Shown: positions 13,457-20,973 of the stretch, one piece after another
Layout: every line of letters starts with the position of its first letter
How positions within the stretch are numbered: the first letter of the stretch is position 1
Source of the DNA: Bacillota bacterium
GTDB lineage: Bacteria; Bacillota_I; Bacilli_A; RF39; UBA660
Length of the DNA: 23,240 nt
NCBI GenBank assembly: GCA_003524085.1
Contig: DOEC01000010.1
Coordinates: forward strand, 1-23,240
Direction of reading: 5' to 3'
Notes under the pieces: model-generated
Told to the model about the DNA's origin: nothing
The model's database searches: none
Seen by the model: only the letters and a program-made list of their open reading frames with translations
Made by a program: the position numbers and the translations under genes

Positions 13457-14517
13457 TATATATCTCTGTTTCTTAAGAATGGTGGCAAATCGTCATCATC
13501 TTCATTACTTAATACTTCTATTTTTTCTTTATTTGCACCATAGGGTTGATAAAGAGGTTCACTATCTGTTTCAAAACCTGTTGCAATTACTGTTACTATA
13601 GCTTCATCACTTAGTGCTTCATTTACAACTGCACCAAATATAATGTTAATATCTGTGTTAGCTGCTGCACGTATTACTTCTGCTGCATCTTCTGCTTCAA
13701 ATAATGTTAAGCTGTTTCCACCTGTAATATTTATAATACAGTCAGTTGCCCCATTGATAGTTGTTTCAAGTAGTGGACTACTTACAGCTTGTTTAGCTGC
13801 TTCAATAGCACGGTTATCTCCAAAACCAACACCTATACCAATTAATGCTTGTCCTCTGTTTTCCATAATTGCTTTAACATCAGCAAAGTCTAGGTTAACA
13901 AGTCCTGGAACGCTTATTAAATCACTAATTGATTGAACACCAAGTCTAAGAACATTATCTACTTCTTTAAATGCGTCCATCATTGGAGTTGACTTGTCAA
14001 TTATATCTCTTAATCTATCATTTGGTATTACTACAAATGTATCAACATGTTTCTTTAACTCATCTAGTCCAAGAAGTGCATGGTCCATTCTTTTCTTTCC
14101 TTCAAACTTAAATGGCTTTGTAACTATTGCTACTGTAAGAGCACCCAACCCTTGAGCAATTTCAGCGATAACAGGTGCAGCACCTGTACCTGTTCCGCCA
14201 CCTAAACCACATGTAACGAAAACCATATCTGCTCCCCTTAGAGCGTCTTCTATTTCATTTCTACTTTCAAGTGCAGCTTCTCTACCTACTTCAGGATCAG
14301 CTCCAGCACCTAAGCCATCAGTAATAGATGCACCTATTTGAAGTTTTGTTTCAGCTAAGCTTGTATTTAATACTTGTAAGTCTGTATTTGCAACAATAAA
14401 CTCCACTCCTTTAAGTCCAGATTCTATCATTCTGTTAACAGCATTACAGCCGCCTCCACCTACACCAATTACTTTAATTTTTGCTATTTGTAACATTTCT
14501 AACGGATTACCTTGCAT
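13456..14517 (-). CDS. ftsZ: Cell division protein FtsZ
   Basis: Tubulin-like GTPase that polymerises into the Z ring at mid-cell. The 353-aa product has the N-terminal nucleotide domain IKVIGVGGGGCNAVNRMI (14-31) and FIVANTDLQVL. The tubulin signature GGGTGTGAAP is at 106-115, and the T7 synergy loop NLDFADVKAIM is intact. A short acidic linker follows. The conserved C-terminal peptide DDDLPPFLRNRDI is the docking site for FtsA, EzrA and SepF. The ATG at 14515-14517 has AGGAGG eight bases upstream and lies 11 bases after ftsA, so the pair is one transcript. All catalytic features are intact. The linker is short compared with that of many Gram-positive FtsZ proteins. Confidence 0.99.
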   Translation of the reverse strand: MQGNPLEMLQIAKIKVIGVGGGGCNAVNRMIESGLKGVEFIVANTDLQVLNTSLAETKLQIGASITDGLGAGADPEVGREAALESRNEIEDALRGADMVFVTCGLGGGTGTGAAPVIAEIAQGLGALTVAIVTKPFKFEGKKRMDHALLGLDELKKHVDTFVVIPNDRLRDIIDKSTPMMDAFKEVDNVLRLGVQSISDLISVPGLVNLDFADVKAIMENRGQALIGIGVGFGDNRAIEAAKQAVSSPLLETTINGATDCIINITGGNSLTLFEAEDAAEVIRAAANTDINIIFGAVVNEALSDEAIVTVIATGFETDSEPLYQPYGANKEKIEVLSNEDDDDLPPFLRNRDI

Positions 14518-14528
14518 AATCTAACCTC

Positions 14529-15767
14529 CTAATTATCAAAAAAGTAACTATATACTTTTCCTATTATACTACTATCGTCAATTTTTTTCTTTTCATTAAA
14601 TAATAATTCTTGTTCTTCTTCGCTTACTGTAGAAGCTAGTTTTTCTCTAAATTTTAATTTAGCATTATATAATTTAATAAATCCAAGAGCACTACTGAAA
14701 GAATTATTTCTAACACCTAACTCACTTACTTTAGAAACTACCATATCTTTACCAAAGACTTCCTTGAAAACTAAGTTAAATCCATCTATCTCAGTTATGC
14801 CTCCTGTAACTATTATATAACTAATTTCCTCTTTTGTTAAGAGGTTAATTTGTTTTTTTGAAAGTTCTAGTATTTCTCTTAGCCTAGAATGTACTATATC
14901 ACTTACTTCGTACTGATTTATTTTAATATTTTCTTCTGATTTTGTCAAGACTTCACATATATCATTCATACTTGATTTTTCTTTATGAGCTACTGCAAAA
15001 GTCTCTTTTATCTTTTTACTATCTTCTAATTTTAAGTCATATATGTAACTTATGTCTCTATCAATATTTCTTCCACCTATATCAAGTACTTCTGTGTTAA
15101 TAAGTGTATCTTCTTTTATAATACTAACTTCAGTTTTAGCGTGTCCTATATTTATAACTGCTACATTTTTATCTTTCATTTTATCAGTTCTAAATTCGTA
15201 GTAATCGCATATTCCTCCAAAAGATAAGTCTACTACTTTTACTCCCAAATTCTCTAAAATTGTAATTAATGGGTATATACTTTTTTTAGGTGCCATTGCA
15301 AGCATAGTGTTCGCTGAAACTTTAAACGCTTCAATCCCTTTAGGGTCAGATACCACTTCTTTTTCATTTATTATGAAATACATCGGACTTACACTCACTA
15401 ATTCTAAGTTTGGACTAACTCTATTATAGACACTTGCTTGTAAACTTCTAGTGATGTCTTCACCATTTACTATAGCATCATCTCTTGAAATAGTAGTGTA
15501 TCCTTCACTTTTAACAAATGATGCAAAATATGATGGTACACAAAGTATAACTCTATTAATTTTAGTCCCTATTACACTTTCTACTTCTTTAAAAGCTTCT
15601 TTCAAACTAAGAATAACTTCTTCATCATTTACTACTATTCCCTTTTTAATACCCTTACTATTAACCTTTGATACTGCTAGAACAAATAATTTTTCTCTAT
15701 ATATCTCACCAACAATTAATTTAATACTATTTGTTCCAATGTCTAAACTAGTTATTATTTGTTTCAT
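14529..15767 (-). CDS. ftsA: Cell division protein FtsA
   Basis: Actin-like ATPase that tethers FtsZ to the membrane and recruits later division proteins. From the ATG at 15765-15767 (GGAG six bases upstream) it is 412 aa; an ATG four codons earlier (15779) would run into the SD. It opens with the phosphate-1 loop SLDIGTNSIKLIVG, followed by GIKKGIVVNDEEVILSLKEA of the 1C domain. The phosphate-2 segment is VAVINIGHAKTEVSI and the adenosine motif is IIVTGGITEIDGF. The C-terminus SIIGKVYSYFFDN forms a short amphipathic membrane-targeting helix after a charged linker. It is the first gene of the ftsA-ftsZ operon with an upstream extended -10 promoter. Confidence 0.97.
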   Translation of the reverse strand: MKQIITSLDIGTNSIKLIVGEIYREKLFVLAVSKVNSKGIKKGIVVNDEEVILSLKEAFKEVESVIGTKINRVILCVPSYFASFVKSEGYTTISRDDAIVNGEDITRSLQASVYNRVSPNLELVSVSPMYFIINEKEVVSDPKGIEAFKVSANTMLAMAPKKSIYPLITILENLGVKVVDLSFGGICDYYEFRTDKMKDKNVAVINIGHAKTEVSIIKEDTLINTEVLDIGGRNIDRDISYIYDLKLEDSKKIKETFAVAHKEKSSMNDICEVLTKSEENIKINQYEVSDIVHSRLREILELSKKQINLLTKEEISYIIVTGGITEIDGFNLVFKEVFGKDMVVSKVSELGVRNNSFSSALGFIKLYNAKLKFREKLASTVSEEEQELLFNEKKKIDDSSIIGKVYSYFFDN

Positions 15768-15794
15768 ATTACACTCCATATCTTTCTAACACTA

Positions 15795-15803
15795 ATTATA
15801 TCA
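15795..15803 (-). promoter_or_regulatory. Extended -10 promoter of ftsAZ
   Basis: Minus strand TGA-TATAAT (TATAAT at 15795-15800, TG at 15802-15803), 28 bases before the ftsA start. The -35 region is T-rich and poor, as is common for extended -10 promoters. Confidence 0.65.
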
Positions 15804-15830
15804 AAAAACTAAAGAATAATAAAGTATATT

Positions 15831-16466
15831 TTAATGTTTTTTCTTCTTATAATAGTTACATATTTCTTTAAATGGACAAGTAATGCACTCTGGATTTTTA
15901 CTTTTACACTTGTATCTTCCAAATAAAACTAATTGATGATGTAATCTAGATAGGCTATAATTATGAAATTTCTTTGTTAGTTTTTTTTCTACTTCTAAAA
16001 CAGTATCATCTATTTTTGCTAGAGAAAGTCTTTTACTAACTCTTTCAACATGGGTATCAACTGCTACACATTCTACATTATATAAGTTAGATAAGACCAC
16101 ATTAGTTGTTTTTCTTCCTACACCTGGCAAGATTCCTAAATAAGTTCTATCGTTTGGAACATAACCAAGCTTGGATATTTCACTAACTATGAGTAAAAAA
16201 TTCTTAGCTTTGGTTTTATACATTCCTAGACTTTTAATATAGTTTTCTATGGTTTCTAAGTTCAGTGTTTTTAACTTTTCTAAAGTGTCATACTTTTTAA
16301 ATAAACTATCTGTAACAGTATTTACTCTTTTATCAGTAGTTTGCGCACTTAGCATTACTTTTAAAAGTAATTCATAATCTTTATTATATGTTAATTCACA
16401 AATAGGTGTAGGATACATTATATCTAAGTTTTTTACTATAATGCTAATCTTCTTCATCGCCATCAT
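15831..16466 (-). CDS. nth: Endonuclease III (DNA glycosylase/AP lyase)
   Basis: Removes oxidised pyrimidines and cuts the abasic site (EC 4.2.99.18) in base-excision repair. The 211-aa product has VMLSAQTTDKRVN near the start. The helix-hairpin-helix LPGVGRKTTNVV carries catalytic Lys119, and catalytic Asp137 is in VDTHVERVS. The iron-sulfur loop has Cys187, Cys194, Cys197 and Cys203 (C-X6-C-X2-C-X5-C), so a [4Fe-4S] cluster is expected. The start is uncertain: three in-frame ATGs (16466, 16463, 16457) lie inside the end of dnaD and none has a good SD. Translation is probably coupled to dnaD; the family N-terminus does not settle it. dnaD followed by nth is a common order in Bacillota. Confidence 0.97.
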   Translation of the reverse strand: MMAMKKISIIVKNLDIMYPTPICELTYNKDYELLLKVMLSAQTTDKRVNTVTDSLFKKYDTLEKLKTLNLETIENYIKSLGMYKTKAKNFLLIVSEISKLGYVPNDRTYLGILPGVGRKTTNVVLSNLYNVECVAVDTHVERVSKRLSLAKIDDTVLEVEKKLTKKFHNYSLSRLHHQLVLFGRYKCKSKNPECITCPFKEICNYYKKKKH

Positions 16467-17049
16467 TTAACCAGTCAAAATCATCTATAAAAGTGTAGTC
16501 TTCTTCTTTTGGTTTTACTCCTTTTTTAGTCCATTCATATATTATTTTATCAATGTATCTTAAATTACTTGCTCCATTAATGACAGCTTCTTTTAAAGCA
16601 CTTGTAATAATTTCTTCACTTACACCGTTTTCAAGCCACCTATTAATAGTTTCATACTCAATTGGAGATAAACTTCTTCCAAATTCACTTTCAAATTTAG
16701 AATATATATCAGTATTATTTTCTTCATTCTTTGTATTCATTACAAGTTTATCATAAAACATATCTAAAGATATTACTTCACTAACTACTCCAGAGTCTTT
16801 AAATACTTTAACTTCAATCAAGCCTTTAGTAATTAAAGATGTGTAAGTATTTAGTATTTCTTCTTCATTAAAGCCTAAAACCTTCTTTATATCATTTAAA
16901 TCCAGTAAGGCCTTAATGTTAATAAAGTATAATAGTAATAAGAATTCCTTTAAAGTAATATCTAAATTCTTTATAGTTTTAACTACATTTTCATTGATTA
17001 TAAAATTCTTTGTTTTAAAGCTTGCTCTTACGTTATTCATTAAATTCAC
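16444..17049 (-). CDS. dnaD: Replication initiation/primosome protein DnaD
   Basis: DnaD loads early at the origin and remodels the nucleoid before helicase loading in low-GC Gram-positives. The ~201-aa product has the two-domain layout. The N-terminal winged helix (about 25-95) reads LKEFLLLLYFINIKALLDLN, then LGFNEEEILNTYTSLITKGL. The DNA-binding C-terminal domain (about 120-180) contains FGRSLSPIEYETINRWLENG and the family YxxxIxxxW signature in YIDKIIYEW. An acidic tail follows. Start choice: GTG at 17049 with AAAGG four bases before it, or ATG at 17040 with the same SD 13 bases away; the difference is three residues. It overlaps the end of cca, and nth overlaps its own end. Confidence 0.93.
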   Translation of the reverse strand: MNLMNNVRASFKTKNFIINENVVKTIKNLDITLKEFLLLLYFINIKALLDLNDIKKVLGFNEEEILNTYTSLITKGLIEVKVFKDSGVVSEVISLDMFYDKLVMNTKNEENNTDIYSKFESEFGRSLSPIEYETINRWLENGVSEEIITSALKEAVINGASNLRYIDKIIYEWTKKGVKPKEEDYTFIDDFDWLNDGDEED

Positions 17050-18127
17050 TTAACCTTTCTAATATCAAGTCATGCTTATTATCTAACTTCCCACTTACTA
17101 TTTCATATTCTAGTATGTGGAGTACTTCTCCTAATTTTTTACCTGGTTTAATACCTAATACACTAGATACTTCTTCACTTTTAATATCAATATCTATTAT
17201 ACTCTTTATTGGTAAATTAGTATAGATTAAATTAATCTTTTCTTTAGGTATTCCTAATAGTTTCCCTGCACACATTGAGATATATAAGCCATTTTTATAA
17301 ATATCCATTTTATCAAGTTTACCAGAATTAACTATACTTTTAATCTGTTTAATTTGTTCTTTTTCGTACTTTGTAAAAGGAAGTTCACACATGATTTCAA
17401 GTTGTGCATAAGTAACTATCACAGTATCAGTTATAATATAATTTGAATTACTTCTTATTCCTAGTACTTCTTCTAGTTGATACTTCTTAATAAACTCTAA
17501 AAAATCTTTAGTATTCTTTGTTTTAAAAATTTTATCAAATTCTTCTTTCTTTTTAGTATTACTTATAGTTTTAAATAGTTCTTTATGACTGATAATGTAA
17601 TTAAAAATAGACTTATCTAAAGTAAAATCAAGTGTAAACATAAAACGTAAGGCTCTTAACATACGACTAGCGTCTTCACTAAACAACACATTAACATCTT
17701 TTACTGGAGTAATTATTTTATCTTTAATGTCTTTTTTTCCACCTAGTAAATCAATTATGTTTTCTTCTTTATCCATAACTAAAGTATTCATTTTAAAGTC
17801 TCTTCTTAACAAATCAGTTTCTAAACTACTTATATATTCTATTCTTGATGGCTTATTGTTTTTATAGTCAAATTCGCGTCTAAATGTAGTTATGTCTATT
17901 ATGTGGTTATCAATATAAAGTTTAACCGCTCCATAATCTAGATATGTCTTTTTAATATTTTTGAATATTCCGTTTAAGTCTTTTGGTGTAGCATTCGTAA
18001 TTATGTCAATGTCTGCAGTAATAACCCCAAGAATTTTATCTCTTACATAACCACCAACTATATAAGCTACAAATCCAGCACTTTCTATTTCATCTAATAT
18101 TTTATAATAAGATTTCTCCATAAACAT
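17033..18127 (-). CDS. cca: CCA tRNA nucleotidyltransferase
   Basis: Adds or repairs the 3' CCA of tRNAs from CTP and ATP without a template (EC 2.7.7.72), cytoplasmic. The ~364-aa product is a class II enzyme. The head has IVGGYVRDKILG and the metal-binding pair D39-I-D41 in ADIDIITN. LDYGAVKLYI and ITTFRRE follow, then the RRDFKMNTLVMD motif and EDASRMLRALRFMFTLDF (ATP/RNA-binding motif). The helical body and tail carry no HD domain, so it is the Bacillus-like rather than the E. coli-like form. The start has no good SD: ATG at 18127 or the next at 18121. It lies only 11 bases after the HU terminator and no promoter fits there, so it probably depends on read-through or a promoter inside hup. 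It overlaps dnaD. Confidence 0.96.
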   Translation of the reverse strand: MFMEKSYYKILDEIESAGFVAYIVGGYVRDKILGVITADIDIITNATPKDLNGIFKNIKKTYLDYGAVKLYIDNHIIDITTFRREFDYKNNKPSRIEYISSLETDLLRRDFKMNTLVMDKEENIIDLLGGKKDIKDKIITPVKDVNVLFSEDASRMLRALRFMFTLDFTLDKSIFNYIISHKELFKTISNTKKKEEFDKIFKTKNTKDFLEFIKKYQLEEVLGIRSNSNYIITDTVIVTYAQLEIMCELPFTKYEKEQIKQIKSIVNSGKLDKMDIYKNGLYISMCAGKLLGIPKEKINLIYTNLPIKSIIDIDIKSEEVSSVLGIKPGKKLGEVLHILEYEIVSGKLDNKHDLILERLSEFNE

Positions 18128-18138
18128 TTTAGGATGAC

Positions 18139-18166
18139 CAAAAAAAAAGTCAAAAAAGACTTTTTT
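18139..18166 (-). terminator. Terminator after hup
   Basis: Minus strand AAAAAAGTC, loop T6, GACTTTTTT with further T. The stem has only three G/C-containing pairs, so it may be leaky, which would allow cca expression. Confidence 0.7.
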
Positions 18167-18437
18167 AGTTTAAAGCATCTTTAAGTTTGCTTCCAGCCTT
18201 AAAACTAGCAACTGTTTTAGCAGCTATTTTTAATGGTTGTTTTGTTAAAGGATTGATTCCTTCTCTAGCAGCTCTTTTCTTAGCACTAAATGTACCAAAA
18301 CCTACTAAAGCAACTTTTCCTTCCTTTTTTAGTCCAGTTTGAATTCCTTCTAAAGTAGCTTCTAATGCACGATTTGCATCAGCCTTTGTTAAACCAGCTT
18401 TAGCTGCGATGAATTCTACTAATTCATTTTTAGTCAT
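18165..18437 (-). CDS. hup: DNA-binding protein HU
   Basis: Small nucleoid protein that binds and bends DNA as a dimer. From the ATG at 18435-18437 (GGAGG eight bases upstream) it is 90 aa, the usual length; a GTG-type start at 18452 would lie before the SD. It reads MTKNELVEFIAAKAGLTKAD at the N-terminal helices, then KVALVGFGTFSAKKRAAREG and the DNA-binding arm INPLTKQPLKIAAKTVASFK, ending AGSKLKDALN. The arm tip carries the intercalating Pro of INPLT (normally N-P-x-T). It is a single gene with its own promoter and an 18-bp palindrome in the leader. Confidence 0.97.
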   Translation of the reverse strand: MTKNELVEFIAAKAGLTKADANRALEATLEGIQTGLKKEGKVALVGFGTFSAKKRAAREGINPLTKQPLKIAAKTVASFKAGSKLKDALN

Positions 18438-18465
18438 CTTTATTACCTCCATAAAAATATTTCTT

Positions 18466-18483
18466 TAAGCATAATTATGCTTA
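18466..18483. promoter_or_regulatory. 18-bp perfect palindrome in the hup leader, possible operator
   Basis: TAAGCATAATTATGCTTA, just downstream of the expected hup start of transcription. The position suits a repressor site or a 5' mRNA hairpin. Confidence 0.6.
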
Positions 18484-18490
18484 CATCTTC

Positions 18491-18518
18491 ATTTTACTAT
18501 AAAAATCTTAATTTGCAA
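18491..18518 (-). promoter_or_regulatory. Probable SigA promoter of hup
   Basis: Minus strand TTGCAA (18513-18518), 16-bp spacer, TAAAAT (18491-18496). The DNA upstream is almost pure A/T, with phased A and T tracts to about 18560, as in UP elements. Confidence 0.6.
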
Positions 18519-18583
18519 ATGTTTTTTTAACATTTTTTAAAAAAATTTTACATTTGGTATTTTCTTTTGTACAATTTTACTAA

Positions 18584-18994
18584 TTATTTTAATTTTTTAT
18601 TAATTTCAGTAGTATTTCTACAAATTGTAAGTAGTACTAAAGATAATTCATAAATTACTCTTAAAATTATGTTTCCAAATACTAAAGTTAATACAAAAGC
18701 CATAAAACTAGTACCAATTAATTCAAATGATGTTAATGTAATATATATAGCTAAAATTAAGTAAGAAACTTTTAATATAGTTTCAAGCCACATCTTTTTG
18801 AAAGATAAAAATTCATATAAGTATTTTACAAAACCAGTATACTTACTTTCATTCTCTTTCTTTAAGAATAAGAAATAAATTAATATTCCACCGATTATAG
18901 CTAATAATAAAGCAATAGCCATCCAAGTTAAACTACTTTCTGCTTGACTAAATCCCTTGTCAATCGTATCATACATATCGAATGAATAACCCAT
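18584..18994 (-). CDS. DUF4282-like small membrane protein, 136 aa
   Basis: The ATG at 18992-18994 lies eight bases after AGGAGG; a GTG nine bases earlier would overlap the SD. One hydrophobic helix lies at about 24-45 (WMAIALLLAIIGGILIYFLF). After a charged stretch comes FLSFKKMWLETILKVSYLIL with two or three further helices, then RVIYELSLVLLTICRNTTEI. This C-terminal layout (F.F.KM....I..Y..., then R...EL..V...I..N..EI) resembles DUF4282 membrane proteins. The function of that family is not known to me. It follows spoIVA in the same direction after a terminator that appears to contain its -35, so it is probably expressed separately. Confidence 0.75.
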   Translation of the reverse strand: MGYSFDMYDTIDKGFSQAESSLTWMAIALLLAIIGGILIYFLFLKKENESKYTGFVKYLYEFLSFKKMWLETILKVSYLILAIYITLTSFELIGTSFMAFVLTLVFGNIILRVIYELSLVLLTICRNTTEINKKLK

Positions 18995-19015
18995 AAATCG
19001 CACCTCCTAGATACT

Positions 19016-19044
19016 ATTATAAAAGAAAAATTGCTATAAAACAA
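19016..19044 (-). promoter_or_regulatory. Probable promoter of the DUF4282-like gene, inside the spoIVA terminator
   Basis: Minus strand TATAAT (19016-19021) with TTGTTT (19039-19044) 17 bp upstream. The -35 falls in the spoIVA terminator hairpin loop and stem. Confidence 0.45.
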
Positions 19045-19052
19045 TAGCAATT
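19024..19052 (-). terminator. Terminator overlapping the end of spoIVA
   Basis: Minus strand AATTGCTAT, loop TGTTTT, ATAGCAATT then TTTC. The 5' arm and loop are the last codons (LIAIVL) and stop of spoIVA. Confidence 0.85.
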
Positions 19053-20506
19053 AAGTTATTACTTCCCTTATTTACAATTTTAGTTATTGTAGAACCTAAT
19101 TTATATCTAACACTTTCTGGTACCATATTTAATTTAGCTTGAATTCCTTCTTGGACTATTATTTCTAAGCTTCTTCCGAATATCTCACTTTTCCAAATAC
19201 CTTCGTTATTTTTGTCTTTCATTAAGTTGTCAATTAATTCTTTACTTTGCATTTCTGTACCGATAATTGGTTCAAAAGTACTTTCAACATCAACTTTTAT
19301 CATATGAATTGAGCTTCCTAGTGCTTTTAGTTTAACCCCATACCTTCCAGCTTGTTTAATTATCTCAGGTGTTTCTAGTTTCATATCTTCTAGTTTAGGA
19401 AAAACTATACCATACCCGGTTGAATAAACTTGTTTAAGGGCACTTTTAATGCCATCGTATTCAGTTTTGCCTTCTTTATATTCTGTAAATATTCTAAGTA
19501 AATCCTTTTTTCCTTTAACACTAAGTCCAATAGTATCTTTTAACACTTCATCAAATAATGTATCAGGTGCCTCTAAGTTAATTGTTACTTCTCCAGTATT
19601 TGTGTTTAGGTTTGAAATATAAGCATTACTAATTATGTCTTTTTCTTCAAAGTTTAGGTTAATATTTTCAATATCTCTTAGTTTATCAACACTTACTACA
19701 CTTTCTTGTATAGCATTCATAAATGTTTTTTTAATTTTATTTTCTTTACTTAAAACACTTACCCAGTCAGGAATATTTACTTCAATATCTTCTACTGGAA
19801 ACTCATAAAGTGCTTCTTTTAATATACCAACTATATCTTTTTCAGTCATATCAACAACACTTACAGGTATTACTGGCACATTATATTTTTCTTTTAATTC
19901 ATCACTAAGCATTCTAGTTTCTGGGTCATTTGGATGAGTTGAATTCATTATAATTATAAACGGCTTGTTAATATTTTTTAACTCGTTTACAACTTTTTCC
20001 TCAGCATTAACATAATTACTTCTTCCCATATCTAAAATACTTCCGTCAGTAGTAACAACAATACCAATAGTGCTGTGGTCTTTTATTACTTTTTCTGTTC
20101 CGATAGTCGCCGCTTCTACAAATGGTAAATCATCTGTAAACCATGGGGTTTTAATCATTCTTTCATGTCCATCTGGGTCAGTATATCCAATACTTTCAGG
20201 TGTTACAAAGCCTACACAGTCAATTAATTTAAAGTTAGTAGTCATCTCTTCAATTTTAATATTAGCCCCGCTTGAAGGGACAAACTTAGGCTCAACTGTC
20301 ATAATTTGCTTTCCACCAGATGTTTGAGGTATTTCATCTAAACATCTTTTCTTCTCACTTTCATCTACCACGTTAGGTATTACTAGAGTTTCAATCACTT
20401 TCTTAATAAAAGTACTCTTACCTGTTCTAACTGCTCCTACTACACCAAGGTATATTTCTCCATTACCTTTATTGCTTATACTTTCTAGTATTTCTTTCTT
20501 ATCCAT
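19034..20506 (-). CDS. spoIVA: Stage IV sporulation protein A (spore coat morphogenetic ATPase)
   Basis: SpoIVA polymerises with ATP hydrolysis on the outer forespore membrane to form the basement layer of the spore coat; it is made in the mother cell under SigE in Bacillus. The 490-aa length fits (B. subtilis 492). The N-terminal TRAFAC-like ATPase reads EIYLGVVGAVRTGKSTFIKK with Walker A GAVRTGKS at 24-31, then IPQTSGGKQIMTVEPKFVPS. Further on come FKLIDCVGF and TDGSILDMGRSNYVNAEEKV, then IIMNSTHPND. The middle and C-terminal assembly domains end with KIVNKGSNNLIAIVL, the conserved tail that anchors it through SpoVM. The ATG has AAAGGAG upstream. A SigE-like promoter precedes it. Presence of an intact spoIVA implies a spore-forming organism or recent ancestry. 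Confidence 0.98.
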   Translation of the reverse strand: MDKKEILESISNKGNGEIYLGVVGAVRTGKSTFIKKVIETLVIPNVVDESEKKRCLDEIPQTSGGKQIMTVEPKFVPSSGANIKIEEMTTNFKLIDCVGFVTPESIGYTDPDGHERMIKTPWFTDDLPFVEAATIGTEKVIKDHSTIGIVVTTDGSILDMGRSNYVNAEEKVVNELKNINKPFIIIMNSTHPNDPETRMLSDELKEKYNVPVIPVSVVDMTEKDIVGILKEALYEFPVEDIEVNIPDWVSVLSKENKIKKTFMNAIQESVVSVDKLRDIENINLNFEEKDIISNAYISNLNTNTGEVTINLEAPDTLFDEVLKDTIGLSVKGKKDLLRIFTEYKEGKTEYDGIKSALKQVYSTGYGIVFPKLEDMKLETPEIIKQAGRYGVKLKALGSSIHMIKVDVESTFEPIIGTEMQSKELIDNLMKDKNNEGIWKSEIFGRSLEIIVQEGIQAKLNMVPESVRYKLGSTITKIVNKGSNNLIAIVL

Positions 20507-20534
20507 TTTTCCACTCCTTTTAATATTTCACTTA

Positions 20535-20562
20535 AACTTATGTTAATATTTTATAATTATGC
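20535..20562 (-). promoter_or_regulatory. SigE-like promoter of spoIVA
   Basis: Minus strand GCATAAT (20556-20562), 13-bp spacer, CATAAGTT (20535-20542). This fits the SigE pattern as I recall it (-35 near GCATATT, -10 CATANNNT, about 13-15 bp apart). No good SigA promoter is seen in the same place. Confidence 0.5.
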
Positions 20563-20569
20563 ATAATTA
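20554..20569. repeat. 16-bp perfect palindrome over the spoIVA -35
   Basis: TAATTATGCATAATTA. It overlaps the putative SigE -35 and shares the 9-mer GCATAATTA with the hup palindrome at 18466-18483. Confidence 0.65.
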
Positions 20570-20632
20570 ATATGGAACAGCATTAATTCTTATGTTTTAA
20601 TCAAAGAAAGTGGTAATTTTTGGTAAAACAGG

Positions 20633-20660
20633 TTACTACTGACTACATAAAAATTATAAA
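20633..20660 (+). promoter_or_regulatory. Possible promoter of the small XRE gene
   Basis: TTACTA (20633-20638), 16-bp spacer, TATAAA (20655-20660), about 30 bases before the ATG at 20691. TGGTAA occurs twice just upstream (about 20611-20626). Confidence 0.4.
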
Positions 20661-20690
20661 TTTTATGAGAAAATTATAAAGGTGATGTTT

Positions 20691-20960
20691 ATGGTATACG
20701 ATATAAAAGAATATGATTTTAATAAAAATATTAAAGAGATTATTTCAAATAATATTAGAAAATATAGAAAAATGAGAGGATATACTCAAGAACAACTCGC
20801 TCTTTATACTGATAGAAGTTTTGAGTTTATTAGAAGAATAGAAAGTGATAGAGGTAAACGCGGGTTTTCTATAGAAACATTATGGAGAATATCTATAGTT
20901 TTAGGTGTTCCATTAGATGATTTCTTTAAAGAAGAAGAAAAAGAAGAGGTTACATTTTAA
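20691..20960 (+). CDS. Small XRE-family HTH transcriptional regulator, 89 aa
   Basis: The ATG at 20691-20693 lies eight bases after AAAGG; a GTG at 20682 would overlap the SD. The product is almost entirely a Cro/C1-type DNA-binding domain (about 17-76): IISNNIRKYRKMRGYTQEQL, then the recognition region ALYTDRSFEFIRRIESDRGK, then SIETLWRISIVLGVPLDDFF. It ends in an acidic tail (KEEEKEEVTF). It has no sensing domain, so it likely acts as a constitutive dimer or needs a partner. It is divergent from spoIVA and convergent with clpB, and shares a bidirectional terminator with clpB. The adjacent palindrome over the spoIVA -35 makes spoIVA and its own gene candidate targets (inference). Confidence 0.88.
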   Translation: MVYDIKEYDFNKNIKEIISNNIRKYRKMRGYTQEQLALYTDRSFEFIRRIESDRGKRGFSIETLWRISIVLGVPLDDFFKEEEKEEVTF

Positions 20961-20973
20961 CAAGTAGCCTCTT
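20944..20973. terminator. Bidirectional terminator between the XRE gene and clpB
   Basis: aagaggttac, 10-base loop, gtagcctctt (10 pairs, one of them T.G). Plus is followed by ATTTTATTATT and minus by CTTTTTCTTC, so it serves both convergent genes. It overlaps the 3' codons of the XRE gene and the stop of clpB. Confidence 0.8.

Noticed and set aside
18518..18561. CAAATGT...ACATTTG inverted repeat upstream of hup as a terminator for the DUF4282-like gene
   Set aside because: The arms are 7 bp across a long A/T loop with no clear U-tract; an UP-element-like AT-rich region fits better.
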